From NCBI GenBank assembly GCA_038521625.1, contig JBCBKP010000009.1, positions 29,213 to 93,212 of the forward strand: 64,000 nucleotides of DNA, in the 5' to 3' direction. The position numbers were made by a program, and so were the translations under genes. Below are positions 33,698 to 42,765 of this stretch, piece by piece; the first letter of the stretch is position 1, and every line of letters begins with the position of its first letter. The notes below the pieces were generated by a model, which was not told the origin of the DNA, ran no database searches, and saw only the letters and a list, made by a program, of their open reading frames with translations. This DNA comes from JBCBKP01 sp038521625 (GTDB lineage: Bacteria > Planctomycetota > Phycisphaerae > Phycisphaerales > UBA1924).

Positions 33698-34076
33698 GAT
33701 CTGCTGTCTCCGTGAATACAAGTGGCGCCCAAACCTTCGCCTAGACCGGGCCGTGCACAGCGGGTCGCAAACCGTGCATACGGCGCGTCCGGCGACAGTC
33801 CAGAATGCGTCAGGTGATTCGAGGCAGTCGCCTCCCCCGAGGCGACCGGCACCAACCTTCGACGCAAGCTTAGATCTGCGGTGACCCAAGGCAAAGCCCG
33901 AGAGGCCCACGCGGGCCGCTAAGTTTGCGCAAAGGACCCCGAGGCACCGTTTCGCGCCAGGATCGAGCCCCGGTCATACCGGGCGAAACCACGGCCCGCC
34001 AAGCGGTTGGAATCGGACCGGACCGTCCGCTCATCGCCGCAGTCGATCGGGCCGGCCACCGGGCTGATCTCCGGGC
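33698..34076. other. 379-base intergenic region with one strong hairpin
   Basis: No coding frame is convincing here. A perfect 8-bp stem with a 4-base loop lies at 33827-33846 (GTCGCCTC/GAGGCGAC), about 130 bases upstream of the 33697 start codon on the minus strand, so it would sit in that gene's leader or end the upstream transcript. No T-tract follows it in either direction. I could not match it to a known riboswitch class. Confidence 0.5.
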
Positions 34077-35183
34077 TCAGTTGATGATGTTGCCCTGCTC
34101 GGCCATGAAGGCGTCCGACTCCGGCGTGTTGCCGCCGGTCTGCCAGACCGTTCCGGTCGGGTACCACGGGTTCGGGTCGGTCCAGACCTCGGTCTGCGTG
34201 AGGCTGCTCACCGAGCCGTCGAACTTCGCCACATTGACGGTGTTCCCGGGGTGGCGGAACGTCAGCGGCAGGTTCTCCTGGTTCGGAGCCCGGTTGAACT
34301 CGCGCCCCCAGGCGGTCGAGCCGATGAACTGGGGCGACGACGACGCGAACGAGCCGTACAGCCCGGGCGAGGGGCTCGGATCGATGTCGAGCACGCCGCC
34401 GAACTGGTTGGTCCGGTAGCGCGTCGCGTCGGCGAACATGATCTTGTCCGACGCCGTCCGCCCGACCAGATCGAGGCGCGGGCGGAAGTTCGCCGGCGAC
34501 TGCACCGGCGCGCCGCCGAAGATCATCATCGAGCCCGTGTTCGCCGGGAACGGTCGGATCACGTTGCCGAACGTGTTCGCCCGACGCTCGAGGTAATCGC
34601 GGTTCAGCTCGTTGTTCGCCAGGTGCGCGAACGCCGACGGCATCAGGTAGCTGACCTGCAGAAGGCCCTCGAGCTCGCGGATTCGATCGAGCTCGTCGAA
34701 GTCCGGCGTGCTGCCGAGCGAGCCGGTGTAGAGGATCGTGTTCTCGACGCGGGCCGCTTCGCAGCCGAAGTTGTTCAGGATCTGCGCCGTCCGGCGCGCC
34801 CGATTTGGCGACAGGTTCACCGCCTCGCCCAGGATCGGGCTGATCCAGTCCTGCGTGCTCGTCGGAGTGGTCGGTGTCGTGTCGAACGCGAGGGCGTCGC
34901 CGCCGCGCACGAACCCCTCATCGGTGAGCGCCTGCCCGATGTACGCCACCCCAACGTTCGCGGGCGCCGAGTAGTGGTCGCGGTTGCTGTTCGCGTAGAC
35001 CGCGTTCAACTGCGCGATGTTGCGCATGTTTGCCGAGCAAACCAGCTTCCGTGCCGCTTCGCGCGCCGTGCCGAGCGCTGGCAGCAGGATCCCGATCAAC
35101 AGCGCGATGATCGCGATCACCACAAGCAGCTCGATCAGCGTGAATCCGCGTTCCCGTTCCGTCATCGCTCGCTCCATCGCCAT
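34077..35183 (-). CDS. Type II secretion-type pseudopilin
   Basis: 368 residues. The prepilin motif RGFTLIELLVVIAIIALLIGILLPAL marks a GspG-type cleavage and methylation site at G/F with Glu at +5. The globular part ends with FRHPGNTVNVAKFDGSVSSL, close to the H-(x)n-DG tail common in planctomycete pseudopilins. Three ATGs (35183, 35177, 35165) are possible; AAGGAT upstream of the first favours 35183. No secretion ATPase or other pilin gene is nearby apart from the small membrane protein upstream. Confidence 0.88.
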   Translation of the reverse strand: MAMERAMTERERGFTLIELLVVIAIIALLIGILLPALGTAREAARKLVCSANMRNIAQLNAVYANSNRDHYSAPANVGVAYIGQALTDEGFVRGGDALAFDTTPTTPTSTQDWISPILGEAVNLSPNRARRTAQILNNFGCEAARVENTILYTGSLGSTPDFDELDRIRELEGLLQVSYLMPSAFAHLANNELNRDYLERRANTFGNVIRPFPANTGSMMIFGGAPVQSPANFRPRLDLVGRTASDKIMFADATRYRTNQFGGVLDIDPSPSPGLYGSFASSSPQFIGSTAWGREFNRAPNQENLPLTFRHPGNTVNVAKFDGSVSSLTQTEVWTDPNPWYPTGTVWQTGGNTPESDAFMAEQGNIIN

Positions 35184-35223
35184 CGTCTCAAATCCTTGAA
35201 TCCCGGCCAAACGACCCGTTCGC

Positions 35224-35625
35224 TCAATCCCAGCCCGGGGCGACATACCGCGGGAACGAATCCGGGCTCATCGGCCCGAACTGCTCGCCACGGGCGACCC
35301 CGTGCAGCCCGCCCAGCCCGCCGTAGTCGTCCGGGTTCGGCGTGTACCCCTCGCTCAGCCGCCACATGCCGCTCGCGTCCTCGACACGCTCGAGCGGGAA
35401 GAGCACGCGCTCCTTCGATTCCGGGTGGCGCGCCGGGATCGACAGCCCGCGCGTGGACTTCACTGGCGCTCGGAACACGTCGCCGGTCCGCACGTCCACC
35501 AGGTACATCGTGTTCGTGAGGTCGCCGCCGGGCCCGGCCGCGAGCAGGTCTCGGGCCACGAGCACGCCGCCGGCGCCGAGGCCCAACACGACGACGATGA
35601 GCTTGATGAGATTGGCCTTGTCCAT
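35224..35625 (-). CDS. Small single-pass membrane protein, likely pseudopilin partner
   Basis: 133 residues. One hydrophobic segment near the N-terminus (LIKLIVVVLGLGAGGVLVA) anchors a short soluble domain with NTMYLVDVRTGDVFRAPV and a Pro/Gly/Tyr-rich end. I do not recognise the family. GAGGA nine bases before the ATG at 35625 decides the start. It is 40 bases upstream of the pseudopilin gene on the same strand, so the two are probably co-transcribed. Confidence 0.72.
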   Translation of the reverse strand: MDKANLIKLIVVVLGLGAGGVLVARDLLAAGPGGDLTNTMYLVDVRTGDVFRAPVKSTRGLSIPARHPESKERVLFPLERVEDASGMWRLSEGYTPNPDDYGGLGGLHGVARGEQFGPMSPDSFPRYVAPGWD

Positions 35626-35957
35626 CGATCGCATTCCTCGACGCGCCGACACGTTGCCCAGATTCTCAGGTCCACCCCGGACAAGGCGGCCCGCCGCTCG
35701 GCGCGGCCACAACAATAGCGGACGGACGGCACCCGCGGGCGGCCCCGTCGTCAGACCCGGCCGGGCCCGGCATTCCGCTGGGCCAGTCCAGTCGAGATGA
35801 TGTAAAGAGTTCGTAAAGCTTGCTTCGGGCGCGTGAGCGAAGCCATCCGTCCGTCGGCGCCCGGTTACCCTTCATCGATCCGCGGGGAGACGCGCGGCGG
35901 AGACGAGCACGCATCACCCGGTGAGGACCGGGACCGAACCCAAAGAGGAGAGCAGAT
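35626..35957. other. 332-base divergent intergenic region
   Basis: No gene seen. It separates the minus-strand membrane protein from a plus-strand exported protein. A short AT-richer patch lies at 35798-35822. A 6-bp perfect hairpin (CCCGGT/ACCGGG, 35917-35932) sits about 25 bases upstream of the plus-strand ATG, just before an AGAGGAGAG ribosome binding region. Confidence 0.5.
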
Positions 35958-36740
35958 ATGAAGAACGTTGCCATCGCCGCGATCGCGGCGCTCGCCGGCA
36001 CGGCCACGGGCCAGATCACGATCGCCAGCCAGGACTTCAACGACGTTGGCTCGGCCGCCTCGAGCAACCCGACCGAGACCTTCGACATGGTCTCGAGCGG
36101 CGGTCAGCTCACGAACTTCGGCGCCTCGGACCAGGGCTTCGGCACCCTCGGCTTCGACACCTTCTGGATCGACACCCGCGGCGTGGGCACCGGCCCCGTC
36201 ACCGCGACCAGCGACACTAGCGACTTCATCGGCGCCAACTCGTTCACCGGCTTCGGCGCCCCGGTCGAGTCGTTCGACGGCGTCGCCTACGCCGCCTTCA
36301 GCGAGTACAACTACGAGTTCAACGACGGCGACGGCCGCGTCGAGGCCCGCTTCGACAGCGTCGACGCCTCGGGCTTCAGCGACGTCCGCCTCTCGATCGA
36401 CTACTTCGTCGCCAACACCGGTTTCGAGAGCGACGACCTGTTCGAGATCATCCTGAGCGATGGCTCGAACTCGCAGACCATCCTCTCGCTCAGCGAGCCC
36501 GGCCTCGAGGCCGCCAACCCCGGCGTGACCGACCGCAGCGGCTGGTTCCGCATCGACTTCGACATCTCGGCCTCGGGCCTCGACCTGAGCAGCCTGCAGC
36601 TCACCGTCGCCGTCGACACCAACAGCGGCAGCGAGAACGTCTTCATCGACAACGTCGCGTTCACCGGCATCCCGACCCCGGGCGCCGCGGTCGCGCTCGG
36701 CCTGGGTGGCCTCGTCGCCGCCCGCCGCCGTCGCGCCTGA
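35958..36740 (+). CDS. Exported protein with PEP-CTERM-like sorting tail
   Basis: 260 residues. Signal peptide 1-18 (ending GTATGQ). The middle is a jelly-roll-like beta domain rich in Asp, Ser and Gly, with repeated phenylalanine-containing strands (SDVRLSIDYFVANTGFE). The last residues are IPTPGAAVALGLGGLVAARRRRA: a Pro motif, a hydrophobic helix and an Arg cluster, the layout of PEP-CTERM type sorting signals. It therefore is probably exported, processed and surface-attached. GAGGAG lies shortly before the ATG. An intrinsic terminator follows. Confidence 0.85.
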   Translation: MKNVAIAAIAALAGTATGQITIASQDFNDVGSAASSNPTETFDMVSSGGQLTNFGASDQGFGTLGFDTFWIDTRGVGTGPVTATSDTSDFIGANSFTGFGAPVESFDGVAYAAFSEYNYEFNDGDGRVEARFDSVDASGFSDVRLSIDYFVANTGFESDDLFEIILSDGSNSQTILSLSEPGLEAANPGVTDRSGWFRIDFDISASGLDLSSLQLTVAVDTNSGSENVFIDNVAFTGIPTPGAAVALGLGGLVAARRRRA

Positions 36741-36819
36741 TCGCCGACTGAGACCCGGCCCCTCGGGGCCGCACAACCGACGGAGAGAACTGAGGCAAGA
36801 CATCTCAGAACTCCCTACG

Positions 36820-36853
36820 ACGCCCCGGCCCACCGCCGGGGCGTTGTCTTTTT
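36820..36853 (+). terminator. Intrinsic terminator after the CTERM protein gene
   Basis: A perfect 9-bp stem (36820-36828 with 36836-36844, ACGCCCCGG/CCGGGGCGT) with a 7-base loop is followed by a T-rich tract ending in five T at 36849-36853. Confidence 0.85.
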
Positions 36854-36874
36854 GGCGTTCGTCGGCCCGGGCGG

Positions 36875-36903
36875 GCCACGTGCCCGCTCTGTGGTATTAC
36901 AAT
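36875..36903 (+). promoter_or_regulatory. Possible gdhA promoter
   Basis: TACAAT at 36898-36903 lies in the only AT-rich stretch between the terminator and the gdhA start codon, and would begin transcription about 22 bases upstream of the ATG. No good -35 element is seen. Confidence 0.35.
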
Positions 36904-36931
36904 GGGCCCTGACAACCACGGAGGCAGAGCG

Positions 36932-38248
36932 ATGACCGAGGCCACCGCCGTACCCGCAACCTCGCTCCACAAGCAGGCCGTCGACCGGGCCGAGCAGACG
37001 ATCCGGACCGCCGGCTCCATCGCCGAGGCCGACGACCGCTGGCGTGTCCTCGACCGCCTGCGGCGCCCGGACCGGGTCATCCGATTCCGCGTCACCTGGC
37101 TGGACGATCTGGGCAAGGTCCAGATCAACAACGGCTGGCGCGTGCAGTACTCCAACGCCCTCGGCCCGTACAAGGGCGGGCTCCGCTTCGACGGCGCCGT
37201 CGACGAGGACACCCTGCTCTTCCTCGGCTACGAGCAGTGCTTCAAGAACGCCCTCACCGGCCTGCCCATCGGCGGCGGCAAGGGCGGTGCCGACTGCACG
37301 ATGCGCGACCTCTCCGAGACCGAACGCATGCGCTTCTGCCAGGCGTTCATGGCCGAGTATCACCGCCACGGCGGCCCCGACATCGACGTGCCGGCCGGTG
37401 ACATCGGCGTTGGCGCGAAGGAGATCGGCTACCTCTTCGGCGCCTACCGACGCCTCACCGGTCTGCACCACGGCGTGCTCACCGGCAAGCCGCTGGTGCT
37501 GGGCGGGCTCGCCGGCCGCGCCGAGGCGACGGGCTACGGCGTCGTGGAGTTCGCGCGCCTCATGCTCGAAGAGCAAGACGCCCATCTCCGCGGCCAGCGC
37601 GTCGCGATCTCGGGCTCGGGCAACGTGGCGCTCTACGCCGCCCAGCGGGCGCTCGAGCTCGGCGCTCGCGTGCTGACGCTCTCCGGGCGGGCCGGCTTTG
37701 CTCACTTCGAGGACGGGCTCAGCGAGGCTCTGCTCGAGCGCATCATCGACGCCCGCGAGAACAACGGCCACAGGCTCGAGGACATGGTGCGGGGCGAGAG
37801 CGGCGTGAACTTCGTCGCCGGCGGCGAGCCCTGGGACGTCGCGTGCGATGTCGCGTTGCCGTGCGCGACGCAGAACGAGCTCGACGGCGCCGCGGCGGAG
37901 AAGCTGATCGGCGCGGGCGTGAAGGCCGTGGCGGAGGGCGCCAACATGCCGCTGACCGACGACGCCAACGACGCCTTCATCGATGCCAAGATCCCGGTCG
38001 GCCCGGGCAAGGCGGCCAACGCCGGCGGCGTCGCCTGCTCGGCGCTCGAGATGTCGCAGAACGCCCAGCACGCCACCTGGGACAAGCAGACCACCCTCGA
38101 CCGCCTCGACGGCATCATCGGCTCGATCCACCGCGCCTGCGTCCGACACGCGGGCACCGAGGACGGCTTCGTCGATTACAACCGCGGCGCTGACGTCGCC
38201 GGATTCCGCAAGCTCGCCGACGCCATCATCGCGCAGGGCGTCGTCTGA
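36932..38248 (+). CDS. gdhA: Glutamate dehydrogenase (NADP-type)
   Basis: 438 residues, reductive amination of 2-oxoglutarate. Substrate-binding Lys residues are seen in GPYKGGLRF and LPIGGGKGG, and the catalytic Asp region in PDIDVPAGDIGVGAKEIGYLFG. The Rossmann motif is SGSGNVALYAA. The overall layout, with no allosteric extension, fits the hexameric biosynthetic class. The ATG at 36932 is chosen because GGAGG precedes it by about seven bases; an in-frame ATG at 36902 lies inside the likely promoter. Confidence 0.96.
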   Translation: MTEATAVPATSLHKQAVDRAEQTIRTAGSIAEADDRWRVLDRLRRPDRVIRFRVTWLDDLGKVQINNGWRVQYSNALGPYKGGLRFDGAVDEDTLLFLGYEQCFKNALTGLPIGGGKGGADCTMRDLSETERMRFCQAFMAEYHRHGGPDIDVPAGDIGVGAKEIGYLFGAYRRLTGLHHGVLTGKPLVLGGLAGRAEATGYGVVEFARLMLEEQDAHLRGQRVAISGSGNVALYAAQRALELGARVLTLSGRAGFAHFEDGLSEALLERIIDARENNGHRLEDMVRGESGVNFVAGGEPWDVACDVALPCATQNELDGAAAEKLIGAGVKAVAEGANMPLTDDANDAFIDAKIPVGPGKAANAGGVACSALEMSQNAQHATWDKQTTLDRLDGIIGSIHRACVRHAGTEDGFVDYNRGADVAGFRKLADAIIAQGVV

Positions 38249-38270
38249 ACCGGCGTCCGACCGGGATCGA

Positions 38271-39914
38271 TCAGCGCACGTAGTTCACGCCGGGGTTCGT
38301 GTTCGTCGCGGCGCCCGTCTCGTCGACGAGCGGGCCCACGGTGTTCTTGGGCATCGCCAGGATCGTTCCGCCGGCGTTGTCGGCCACGCTGTTGCTGACT
38401 ACGAGGCAGGACGTGCCGCCGATGATCATGCCGGCGCCACCGTTCCCGTTCGCCGAGCACCGACGCACCACCCCGCCCTGGGAACTCGAGAGCCGCAGGC
38501 CCGCGAGCCCGTTCGCGTCCGCGCTGGAGTCCAGAACGTGCACGGGACCGGTGGGGACGCCGAGCAGCGACTCGACGCTCAGGCCGTCGAGATCGTTCTC
38601 GCCGAGCGAGCAGCCGAGCAGCGACAGCGGCGCGCTCGCGTCGACGACGTGCACGCCGTGGCCGCGGTTGTCGGACGCCACGACGCCGTCGCAGCTGTTG
38701 TCCTGGGGGTGCGAGCCGCGGATCTCCAGCCCGGACCCGCCGGTCGGCCCGCCGCCGTTGGCGACGAAGTGGCATACGTGGAAGGTGACCGCGCTGCCCG
38801 TCGCGACGACGCCGCTCCCCCCGTTCTCCGAGCTGCGGCACCGCGAGGCGTCCGCGACCGTCTCCTCGATGGCGAGCCCGCCCGAGACGTTCCGGCGCGT
38901 CACGCACCGCGCCAGCCGCGCGACGGCCCGCACCAGCCGCATCCCCCAGCCGCCGTTGCCGCCGGCGGTCATCACGTCCATGTCGATGCTCATGTCCATC
39001 GAGCGCTCGCGGTCGCCGATGATCGTCAGGCCGTTCCCGCCGTTCCCCGACGCCATCACCTCGTGCGCCATCATGTCCACGCTGTGCCGCCGGATGCCGC
39101 CGTCGGCGCGGAGGCCGTCGCCGCCGTTCCCGTCGAGCTCCGTGTCGAAGATCTTGACCGCGGTCCCGCCGCCGTCCGAGTCGTCCGCCGACGGGCCCCA
39201 GCTCAGATCGACGCCGTGAACACCGTTCCCCGACGATTCGATGCCGCGTAGCTCGATGTTGTTCTGTCCGCCGAACGGCGATGTGATCGAGACGCCCGAG
39301 AGATCACAGTTGAAGTGGCTCGTGTAGCACTTCGCCCGCATGGACTTCGGGTTGCTCGACGCGCGCAGCCCGTTGCCGCGGCAATCGGTGACGTCCACGC
39401 CGCTCACCGAGACGCTCTCGACCGCGACGAATTCGATCCCGTCGCCGCCCCACCCGCGGACCGTCGAGAACCTGGGATGGCCGATGCCCGTCATCCCGTG
39501 GATCGAGACCGATTCCTCCAGCTGCACACCGCCGTTCACATGGACGGCGTCGTCGGAGCCCGGGACGCCGACCAGCGAGAACCCCTGCAGCTCGATCACG
39601 ACCGAGCTCGACGCCGACTCCGTCGGATCGATGCCCGAGAGATCGACCTCGATCCCGCGCTTGCCGACCTCCCCGAGCACATCGGCCCTGAGGAAGTACA
39701 CGCCCGGCTCTGTGATGCGGTGCACGCCCGTGGCCGAGCCCGGCAGGTCGTTCACGCAGATCCGCGGCTCGATCGCGTCCAGCGGCTTCATCGTCGATCG
39801 CACCGGTTCCGCCGGCGGGTCGATCGGCCCGGCGCCCGAGGCCCCGCCGGCGAACGAGCCGAAAGCAGCGCACGCGACCGCACGCCCCGCGACACGGATG
39901 AGTTCGTGTTCCAT
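38271..39914 (-). CDS. Secreted right-handed beta-helix protein
   Basis: 547 residues. A short signal-like N-terminus is followed by many 20-25 residue repeats typical of parallel beta-helix (PbH1) proteins: GNGVHGVDLSW, GNGGDGLRADG, GNGGNGLTIIG, GNGGWGMRLV, ENGGSGVVATG and GNGGAGMIIGG. The recurrent NGGxG turn marks each coil. Proteins of this fold bind or cleave polysaccharides or act as adhesins; no catalytic residues can be picked out. AGGGGAG precedes the ATG at 39914. It converges on gdhA. Confidence 0.85.
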   Translation of the reverse strand: MEHELIRVAGRAVACAAFGSFAGGASGAGPIDPPAEPVRSTMKPLDAIEPRICVNDLPGSATGVHRITEPGVYFLRADVLGEVGKRGIEVDLSGIDPTESASSSVVIELQGFSLVGVPGSDDAVHVNGGVQLEESVSIHGMTGIGHPRFSTVRGWGGDGIEFVAVESVSVSGVDVTDCRGNGLRASSNPKSMRAKCYTSHFNCDLSGVSITSPFGGQNNIELRGIESSGNGVHGVDLSWGPSADDSDGGGTAVKIFDTELDGNGGDGLRADGGIRRHSVDMMAHEVMASGNGGNGLTIIGDRERSMDMSIDMDVMTAGGNGGWGMRLVRAVARLARCVTRRNVSGGLAIEETVADASRCRSSENGGSGVVATGSAVTFHVCHFVANGGGPTGGSGLEIRGSHPQDNSCDGVVASDNRGHGVHVVDASAPLSLLGCSLGENDLDGLSVESLLGVPTGPVHVLDSSADANGLAGLRLSSSQGGVVRRCSANGNGGAGMIIGGTSCLVVSNSVADNAGGTILAMPKNTVGPLVDETGAATNTNPGVNYVR

Positions 39915-40260
39915 TGCAGCTCCCCTGCGAGCGAGAACCCCGCGGCTGCAATCTACCGGCGTCCTTAACGGTTTCTAAACGAAAACCGCCCGGATCGGGC
40001 CATGGAGATCAAAACCTAGGGATTGACCGGTCTCTCGAGTGCACCGCGCGCCCGTTCAGAGCCGCACGCAGCGGGCTCGGATCCGGCCTGTCCTGATCAG
40101 GATGCCGAATCTACGACCGGCGCGCGATCGATTGGTCACGCGGCAAGCGGGACGCTAGCGTTCCCAGTAATGATTCCGCGATCGTCTCGCCTGTGAGAGC
40201 TTGCGATCGTGCCGCGCCGGAGTTCTCCGGCAAGCCGATCTCACCGAGGCACTCGATCCA
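39915..40260. other. 346-base divergent intergenic region
   Basis: No gene seen. It separates the beta-helix gene (minus) from the desaturase gene (plus). A TCTAAACGAAAAC patch at 39974-39986 is relatively AT-rich. An in-frame upward extension of the desaturase to 40201 lacks a ribosome binding site. Confidence 0.5.
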
Positions 40261-41190
40261 ATGACAAGCCAGTCCCCGGAAGGATCCGGACCGCAGGCCG
40301 ACCCGAGTCCCGCGGCTGTTCTCGGCGTGCGCGTCGTGAATCTTCTGCTGGTCTTGATCCCCTTTGCCGGGCTGATCGCCGCGATCACGCTGCTCTGGGG
40401 CATCGCGTTCAGCTGGGTTCATCTCGTCGTGATGGGCGTGATGTACCTGATCACCATGCTGGGCGTCACCGTCGGCTACCACAGACTCTTCACCCACAAG
40501 AGCTTCAAGACCCCGAAGCTGGTCGAGGCCGCGTTCGCCGTCATGGGATCGATGGCCGTCCAGGGGTCGGTGATCGACTGGGTCGCCGACCACCGCCGCC
40601 ACCACCAGCACAGCGACGAGGAGGGCGACCCGCACTCGCCGCACACCCACGGCGGCGGGATCTGGGGCACCATCCGTGGCATGTTCCACGCCCACATGGG
40701 CTGGTTCTTCCGCAAAGCGCCAGACGGCCACGGCAACTACGTGCCCGACCTGAAGTCACGCCGCCTGATCCGGTGGCTCGACCGCCTGTTCCCGCTCTGG
40801 GTCGTCGCCGGCATGCTGATCCCGGCGCTGCTCGGCGGGCTGCTGACGCTGAGTTGGTCGGGCGCTCTGCTCGGGTTCATCTGGGGCGGTCTCGTCCGGA
40901 TCTTCTTCGTGCACCACATCACCTGGAGCATCAACTCCGTCTGTCACATCTGGGGCACGAAGCCGTTCAAGAGCCACGACGAGAGCCGCAACAACGCCAT
41001 CTTCGGGTTCCTCGCCTTCGGCGAGGGCTGGCACAACAACCACCACGCGTTCCCGGCCTCGGCCCGTCACGGCCTGCGCTGGTGGGAGCTCGATATCAGC
41101 TGGCTCGTGATCCTCGCGATGTCCAAGGTCGGCCTCGCCAGCGACGTCCGCGTGCCCTCGCCAGCCCGCATGAGGACGAAGCTCGCCTAG
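40261..41190 (+). CDS. Membrane fatty acid desaturase (delta-9 type)
   Basis: 309 residues, non-haem di-iron desaturase of the acyl-CoA/acyl-lipid type. The three histidine boxes are present: YHRLFTH (H74-x4-H79), DHRRHHQHSD and HNNHHAFP. Hydrophobic segments flank them as in DesC/OLE1 proteins. It would place a cis double bond in membrane lipid acyl chains. A second, more distant desaturase is encoded at 55357-56331. The ATG at 40261 is preferred over an in-frame ATG at 40201. Confidence 0.93.
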   Translation: MTSQSPEGSGPQADPSPAAVLGVRVVNLLLVLIPFAGLIAAITLLWGIAFSWVHLVVMGVMYLITMLGVTVGYHRLFTHKSFKTPKLVEAAFAVMGSMAVQGSVIDWVADHRRHHQHSDEEGDPHSPHTHGGGIWGTIRGMFHAHMGWFFRKAPDGHGNYVPDLKSRRLIRWLDRLFPLWVVAGMLIPALLGGLLTLSWSGALLGFIWGGLVRIFFVHHITWSINSVCHIWGTKPFKSHDESRNNAIFGFLAFGEGWHNNHHAFPASARHGLRWWELDISWLVILAMSKVGLASDVRVPSPARMRTKLA

Positions 41191-41234
41191 ACCGGATTCG
41201 ATCGCGGCCGTCTAGACGCATCGTGCTCCGCGCG

Positions 41235-41636
41235 TCAGTAGCGGGGGACCGAGGCGTCGACGGCGCGCGACCACAGGTCAATCCCGCCGGCGACCGATCG
41301 CGCGCCCTCGAAGCCCTCCTGCTGGAGCAGAAGCGCGATCTGCAGCGATCGCACGCCCGTGTGGCAGATCACGCCGACCGGCGTGTCCTCCTCGATCTCG
41401 AGCCCGCCGAGCTCGCTCGCGAGCCGGCTCATCGGGATCTCGGTCGCGCCGCCGACACGCGCGAGTTCGAACTCCTGGTCCTCGCGGATGTCCAGCAGCA
41501 CGAACCCCTCGCCGCGGGCCATCGCCTCGGCCGCCGCCCGCGGTGTCATCTCGAGGCCGTCGCGCAGCGGCACGCCCTCGGGCATCCCGCGCTCGTCGAG
41601 CGGGCGATCGGAGTTCGAAGCCCGGAACCTAACCAT
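41235..41636 (-). CDS. Rhodanese-like sulfurtransferase
   Basis: 133 residues, single rhodanese domain. LLDIREDQEFELARVGGATEIPM and the active-site loop with CHTGVRS (Cys followed by Arg at +5) are typical; the C-terminal GGIDLWSRAVD completes the fold. It may carry persulfide sulfur. Its ATG overlaps the end of the lipoprotein gene by 8 bases, so it is the third gene of a coupled recX-lipoprotein-rhodanese set. Confidence 0.92.
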   Translation of the reverse strand: MVRFRASNSDRPLDERGMPEGVPLRDGLEMTPRAAAEAMARGEGFVLLDIREDQEFELARVGGATEIPMSRLASELGGLEIEEDTPVGVICHTGVRSLQIALLLQQEGFEGARSVAGGIDLWSRAVDASVPRY

Positions 41637-42186
41637 CCGTATCGGCCGGCGTCTGCGATTCGGCGTCCGGCGCGATCGCCGGCTCGCCCACGCGGTAGGT
41701 CCCCTGGCGCCAGCGCTTGTAGACCACACGCGGGCTCCGCTGCTCGCCCCACAGCGGCGAGACGAACAGCCTGACCGGCATCAGCGCCACGTCGCCGAGT
41801 GCGATCATCGGAGTGACGATCCCCTCGGACGCCGCGGCCCGGGCGTTGGTCTTCAGGTCCAGCGCCGACTCCGGCGATGGGTACAGGCCGCCCGACCGCT
41901 CGATCCGCCCGTCGGCCAGGACCAGCCTGGTCGCCCAGGTCGGCCCGTGCGCCGTGCCGTCGACCGGCACCAGGAACTCCTGGCGCGACCAGCCCGCACG
42001 CGAGACCGTCGTCGTCGCCTCGCCCGGCCCGCCCCAGTCCTCGGGGTCGGTCAGCGGCGCGCCCTCCGAGCCCGTGTCGAGCGCGGGCACGACGACCCGG
42101 CCGCCCAGCACCGGGCGGTCGTTCTTCTGCCCCGCACAACCGACGAGCGAGAGCCCCACGCACACGATCAGCAGCGTCCTTGTCAT
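41629..42186 (-). CDS. Lipoprotein of unknown function
   Basis: 185 residues. Lipobox LSLVGC puts the lipidated Cys at 17. The mature part has a Gly/Pro-rich linker, then strands such as TWATRLVLADGRIER and VALMPVRLFVSPLW. No family recognised. It is translationally coupled on both sides: ATGA overlap with recX upstream and an 8-base overlap with the rhodanese downstream. Confidence 0.82.
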   Translation of the reverse strand: MTRTLLIVCVGLSLVGCAGQKNDRPVLGGRVVVPALDTGSEGAPLTDPEDWGGPGEATTTVSRAGWSRQEFLVPVDGTAHGPTWATRLVLADGRIERSGGLYPSPESALDLKTNARAAASEGIVTPMIALGDVALMPVRLFVSPLWGEQRSPRVVYKRWRQGTYRVGEPAIAPDAESQTPADTDG

Positions 42187-42692
42187 GACCAGAGCTTAGC
42201 GGCTCCGATCTCCGCCTCGGCCGCCTCCCGGGCGATCTCCGGCTCGAAGCCCCGGCGCGACAGCGCCCCGAGCAGCCGCCGGCGGACCGCGTCGGGCTCA
42301 AGCGACGCCGGCATGGTGCGCAGCTTCCGAGCCGCCAGCCGCCGCGCGTCGGCGAGCGCGTCCCGATCGCCCGCGGCGTCCCGCGCCGCCGACTCGGCGA
42401 CGCCGCGGTCGATCCCGCGCCGCAGGAGCTTCGCCTCGACCAGCCGGCGCCCGGTCGGCGAGTTCTCGAAGCTCACCCGCGCCACCGACTCGGCCAGCGC
42501 CGCGTCGTCGATGATCCCGTTCGAGACCAGCCGCTCGACGACCGCCTCCACGACCTCGCGCTCGAACCCGCGGCGCGCCAGCCGCTCGCCGAGCCGGCGC
42601 CGGCTGGACGCGCGCACGCCGAGCATCCGCAGCGCGAGCGCGTACGCCGCCTCGGTGTCGCCCGGGTCCTTCGCCTGCTTCCGTACACGCAT
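42183..42692 (-). CDS. recX: Regulatory protein RecX
   Basis: 169 residues, near the 166 of E. coli RecX. The three-helix repeats are visible: ALRMLGVRASSRRRLGERLARRGF, VSNGIIDDAALAESVARV and RRLLGALSRRGFEPEIA. RecX modulates RecA filaments. recA is not in the window. The start ATG at 42692 removes a run of Arg/Ser residues that looks non-coding. The stop overlaps the lipoprotein ATG. Confidence 0.88.
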   Translation of the reverse strand: MRVRKQAKDPGDTEAAYALALRMLGVRASSRRRLGERLARRGFEREVVEAVVERLVSNGIIDDAALAESVARVSFENSPTGRRLVEAKLLRRGIDRGVAESAARDAAGDRDALADARRLAARKLRTMPASLEPDAVRRRLLGALSRRGFEPEIAREAAEAEIGAAKLWS

Positions 42693-42765
42693 CAGCGTCG
42701 TCCGCTCTCGCCTCCCCCGTCGCCGACGGGGCAGGTGACTCGCCGGAGGCGAGACTGATCGGGTC

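Noticed and set aside
33698..34076. Possible riboswitch in the leader of the 31523-33697 gene
   Set aside because: There is one strong hairpin but no recognisable conserved core of any riboswitch class I know.
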